The position numbers and the translations under genes were made by a program. 15,513 bases of DNA from Nitrososphaeraceae archaeon (GTDB lineage Archaea > Thermoproteota > Nitrososphaeria > Nitrososphaerales > Nitrososphaeraceae), in NCBI GenBank assembly GCA_025937665.1, contig JAICQW010000026.1, positions 1 through 15,513 of the forward strand, written 5' to 3'. Position 1 is the stretch's first letter. Each line of letters begins with the position of its first letter. Shown one piece after another: positions 13,658 to 15,513 of the stretch. The notes beneath the pieces were generated by a model. It searched no databases. It was not told the DNA's origin and saw nothing but the letters and a program-made list of their open reading frames with translations.

Positions 13658-14892
13658 ATCTTGAAGATTCTCCCCGCCTCTTTAATAGCATTAACAAACT
13701 TATCTATTTCTTCCTTAGTATTATAAATGTAAAAGCTTGCTCTAGAAGTTGCTGGAACGTCCAGTCTTTGCATTAAGACCTGGGCGCAATGATGACCCGA
13801 TCTAATTGCTATTCCATGATCATTCATTATCGTAGCAAGGTCATGAGGATGGATATCTGCAATATTAAATGAGATAACTCCACCTCTATAATTAGGATCT
13901 CTTGGTCCATATACTGTAAGATGATTTATTGAAAGAATTGAGTCTAGTGCATATTCCGTCAAGTCAATTTCATGCTTCCTAATATTTTCCATTCCAATTT
14001 TTTTCAAATAGTCAATTGCTGCACCAAATCCAACTACATCAGCAATATTCGGAGTACCAGCCTCAAATTTGTAGGGCACTTCGTTATAATTTGTGTGAAA
14101 TTTGAAAACCTCCTTAATCATATCCCCACCACCCATAAACGGTCTCATTTTCTCTAGGAATTCTTTTTTAGCATATAGTACTCCCACCCCAGTCGGACCC
14201 AACATCTTGTGTGCAGAGAATACTAGAAAATCGCAATCCATATTTTTGACGTTTACTGGCATATGTGGTACTGATTGTGCACCATCCACCATTACGGGAA
14301 TGTCATTTTCATGGGCGATCTTGATAATCCTTTCAATAGGTACTATAGTACCAAGTACGTTTGACATGTGGCTTAGTGAAACTAGTTTTACTTTTTTTGA
14401 AGAGATCAATTCAATCAAATGTTCAAGATCTAAAAATCCGTTTTCGTCAATTCCGACATATTCTAATCTTGTTCCAATCTCCTGAGATAGTATCTGCCAG
14501 GGGACTATGTTACTATGATGTTCTAATTCACTTATGGCTATACCATCATCTTTTTTCAGATTTGTTCTTGCCCAAGAGTGTGCAATAAGATTTATTGATT
14601 CTGTAGTGTTCCTTGTGAAGACTATTTCTTCAGGACGGACACTGATAAAATTAGCAATTTTCTCCCGGCTTTGTTCATATAATGTTGTTGCCTCTTCAGC
14701 TAATTGGTAAACTGCCCTATGTATATTAGAATTATAATTTGAATAAAAATCAGTAATTGAGTTGATTACAGAGTATGGTTTTTGTGTAGTAGATGCATTA
14801 TCGAGATAAACTAGTTCTTTACCATTAATTTTTTTCTTAAGTATTGGAAAATCATTTCTCAGTTCATAGCTATTAACAACGCTTCTTTGCAT
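13654..14892 (-). CDS. sufS: Cysteine desulfurase SufS (PLP-dependent)
   Basis: SufS turns cysteine into alanine and an enzyme-bound persulfide for Fe-S cluster assembly. The 412-aa protein is full length. Seen in order: YLDNASTTQKP, the PLP-stacking His in LEHHSN (about 125), Asp203/Gln206 in DGAQ, the PLP lysine Lys229 in SAHK, GPTGVGVLY, and the catalytic Cys369 in RSGHHCAQ, a short-loop context typical of the SufS (group II) branch. Two starts are adjacent, TTG at 14895 and ATG at 14892; I chose the ATG. A strong TATA box lies 29 nt upstream. The gene is translationally coupled to sufU. SufBCD is not in the window. Confidence 0.95.
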   Translation of the reverse strand: MQRSVVNSYELRNDFPILKKKINGKELVYLDNASTTQKPYSVINSITDFYSNYNSNIHRAVYQLAEEATTLYEQSREKIANFISVRPEEIVFTRNTTESINLIAHSWARTNLKKDDGIAISELEHHSNIVPWQILSQEIGTRLEYVGIDENGFLDLEHLIELISSKKVKLVSLSHMSNVLGTIVPIERIIKIAHENDIPVMVDGAQSVPHMPVNVKNMDCDFLVFSAHKMLGPTGVGVLYAKKEFLEKMRPFMGGGDMIKEVFKFHTNYNEVPYKFEAGTPNIADVVGFGAAIDYLKKIGMENIRKHEIDLTEYALDSILSINHLTVYGPRDPNYRGGVISFNIADIHPHDLATIMNDHGIAIRSGHHCAQVLMQRLDVPATSRASFYIYNTKEEIDKFVNAIKEAGRIFKI

Positions 14893-14916
14893 CAATTTTT
14901 AAATCAAGTCCCAAGA

Positions 14917-14926
14917 AATATAAACT
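14917..14926 (-). promoter_or_regulatory. TATA box of sufS-sufU
   Basis: The minus strand reads TTTATATTTC, centred about 29 nt before the ATG at 14892. It gives sufS-sufU its own promoter although a same-strand gene ends only 48 nt upstream. Confidence 0.6.
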
Positions 14927-14940
14927 TAGATTATGACAAC

Positions 14941-15360
14941 TTAAGGAAAAGTAGATTTGGAATATTTTTCTGCAAATGGCAGACAATAGGTCGACAGGTT
15001 CTCGATACACATTATCTTACCATGGGTTATCCTTACAAACCATTTTTTATAATACAAACCATCATGGCAGCCGAATAAGTCTAATTTCTTCAAGATTTTT
15101 GAGGTTAAGGCTCTCCCCTTTTTATCTCTGTCAAGTAAGAGTATGACTTTCCTACCACTCCTTGATACATGATCTACAAAATTTGTAATACCCTTAAAAT
15201 TATTATAAACCAGTATTTCACCATTGAATCCTAATTCTCTCAAGGCAGATTCATCCTTTCTGCCCTCTACCGTAACAATTGCTCCTGCTATGCACTCATA
15301 ATTTAGAGATTCGATAAACACTCGAATTTTCAGGGCTATTTCTTCCCTTTCGTGCGTCAT
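14941..15360 (-). CDS. Small Toprim-domain protein (UPF0292-like)
   Basis: The 139-aa protein is a stand-alone Toprim domain. The catalytic-type Glu32 lies in VTVEGRKDESALRELGF and the acidic DxD in LLLDRDKKG (Asp77, Asp79), with strands and helices spaced as in primases, topoisomerases and RNase M5. Archaeal proteins of this size (UPF0292) are linked to nucleic-acid metabolism, but no precise role is known. Residues 95-139 are Cys/Lys/Tyr-rich and may be a lineage-specific tail. Start is ATG. It ends 48 nt before sufS on the same strand. RNase M5-like activity is possible but not shown. Confidence 0.85.
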   Translation of the reverse strand: MTHEREEIALKIRVFIESLNYECIAGAIVTVEGRKDESALRELGFNGEILVYNNFKGITNFVDHVSRSGRKVILLLDRDKKGRALTSKILKKLDLFGCHDGLYYKKWFVRITHGKIMCIENLSTYCLPFAEKYSKSTFP

Positions 15361-15420
15361 CTATTGAATTAGGTATTAATTCAAACTTAATGAATCTTAT
15401 CTTGAAATCCAATAAAATAT

Positions 15421-15436
15421 CTAACTAGTAAGTTAG
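15421..15436. repeat. 6-bp perfect inverted repeat
   Basis: CTAACT (15421-15426) and AGTTAG (15431-15436) flank AGTA. The dyad lies about 60 nt upstream of the Toprim gene start, in a 153-nt stretch with no gene. It may be an operator or a small hairpin. Confidence 0.3.
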
Positions 15437-15447
15437 CTTTCTCTCGC

Positions 15448-15469
15448 ATTGTAAAACTGTATTTACAAT
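15448..15469. promoter_or_regulatory. 8-bp perfect inverted repeat, operator-like
   Basis: ATTGTAAA (15448-15455) and TTTACAAT (15462-15469) are perfect inverted copies around 6 nt, giving a 22-bp dyad with the half-site spacing of a dimeric winged-helix regulator. It is about 90 nt from the Toprim start, and the next gene to the right is outside the window, so its target is unclear. Confidence 0.35.
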
Positions 15470-15513
15470 TTGATTTTCGGCAAAGACTTATTTTTCATTT
15501 GGTTAGATCTAAA

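Noticed and set aside
14102..14485. 127-codon plus-strand frame opposite sufS
   Set aside because: It is the antisense of a strongly conserved gene, with no promoter and no recognisable protein pattern.
1..15513. CRISPR array, tRNA/rRNA, complete insertion sequence
   Set aside because: I saw no regularly spaced repeats, no cloverleaf or rRNA-like sequence and no transposase or integrase frame in any strand.

Overview
The window looks like chromosomal DNA of an ammonia-oxidising-type archaeon (Thaumarchaeota/Nitrososphaerota). The strongest marker is a eukaryote-type DNA topoisomerase IB at 10308-12020 with all five active-site residues; this enzyme is a known hallmark of the phylum. AT-rich DNA, T-rich gene ends, archaeal TATA boxes 20-32 nt before start codons (leaderless or nearly leaderless transcripts), many TTG starts, an archaeal RtcB, a B12-pathway methyltransferase and a mannosyl-3-phosphoglycerate phosphatase all fit. 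A low-GC Nitrososphaerales member such as Nitrosocosmicus is my guess, not shown by the sequence.

Layout. 1-82: the end of an Asn/Met/Gly-rich, sequon-rich protein. 302-2172: rtcB (RNA ligase) overlapping a small PDCD5-like gene by 4 nt. 2206-3273: zinc-dependent medium-chain dehydrogenase, convergent with cobJ (3276-4076, minus). 4207-5260: an orphan protein and a six-helix membrane protein. 5456-6274: mpgP. 6275-6575: non-coding, with a strong nested hairpin. 6576-7037 (minus): two small zinc-binding proteins, one only 43 aa. 7162-8049: DUF72 protein. 8081-8263 (minus): a 60-aa metallothionein-like protein. 8367-8458: two hairpins, each followed by a T-run on the opposite strand from the other. 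8551-8676: a 41-aa one-helix protein. 8765-10174 (minus): a membrane-anchored winged-helix regulator. 10308-12020 (minus): topoisomerase IB. 12130-12453: orphan. 12476-13141 (minus): PAP2-fold membrane protein with its catalytic Arg/His positions turned to Asn. 13229-14892 (minus): sufS-sufU, overlapping by 4 nt. 14941-15360 (minus): Toprim protein. 15361-15513: non-coding with two perfect inverted repeats.

How the genes fit together. Most are independent housekeeping units with their own TATA box: RNA repair/tRNA splicing, cobalamin synthesis, compatible-solute synthesis, Fe-S cluster assembly (desulfurase plus scaffold) and DNA topology. Only rtcB/PDCD5-like and sufS/sufU look tightly coupled. 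There is no complete mobile element, CRISPR array, tRNA or rRNA. I did not find a multi-gene novel system. The most interesting items are the PAP2 homologue with Asn replacements, the one-protein membrane-to-DNA regulator, the Cys-rich miniproteins and two structured non-coding elements.
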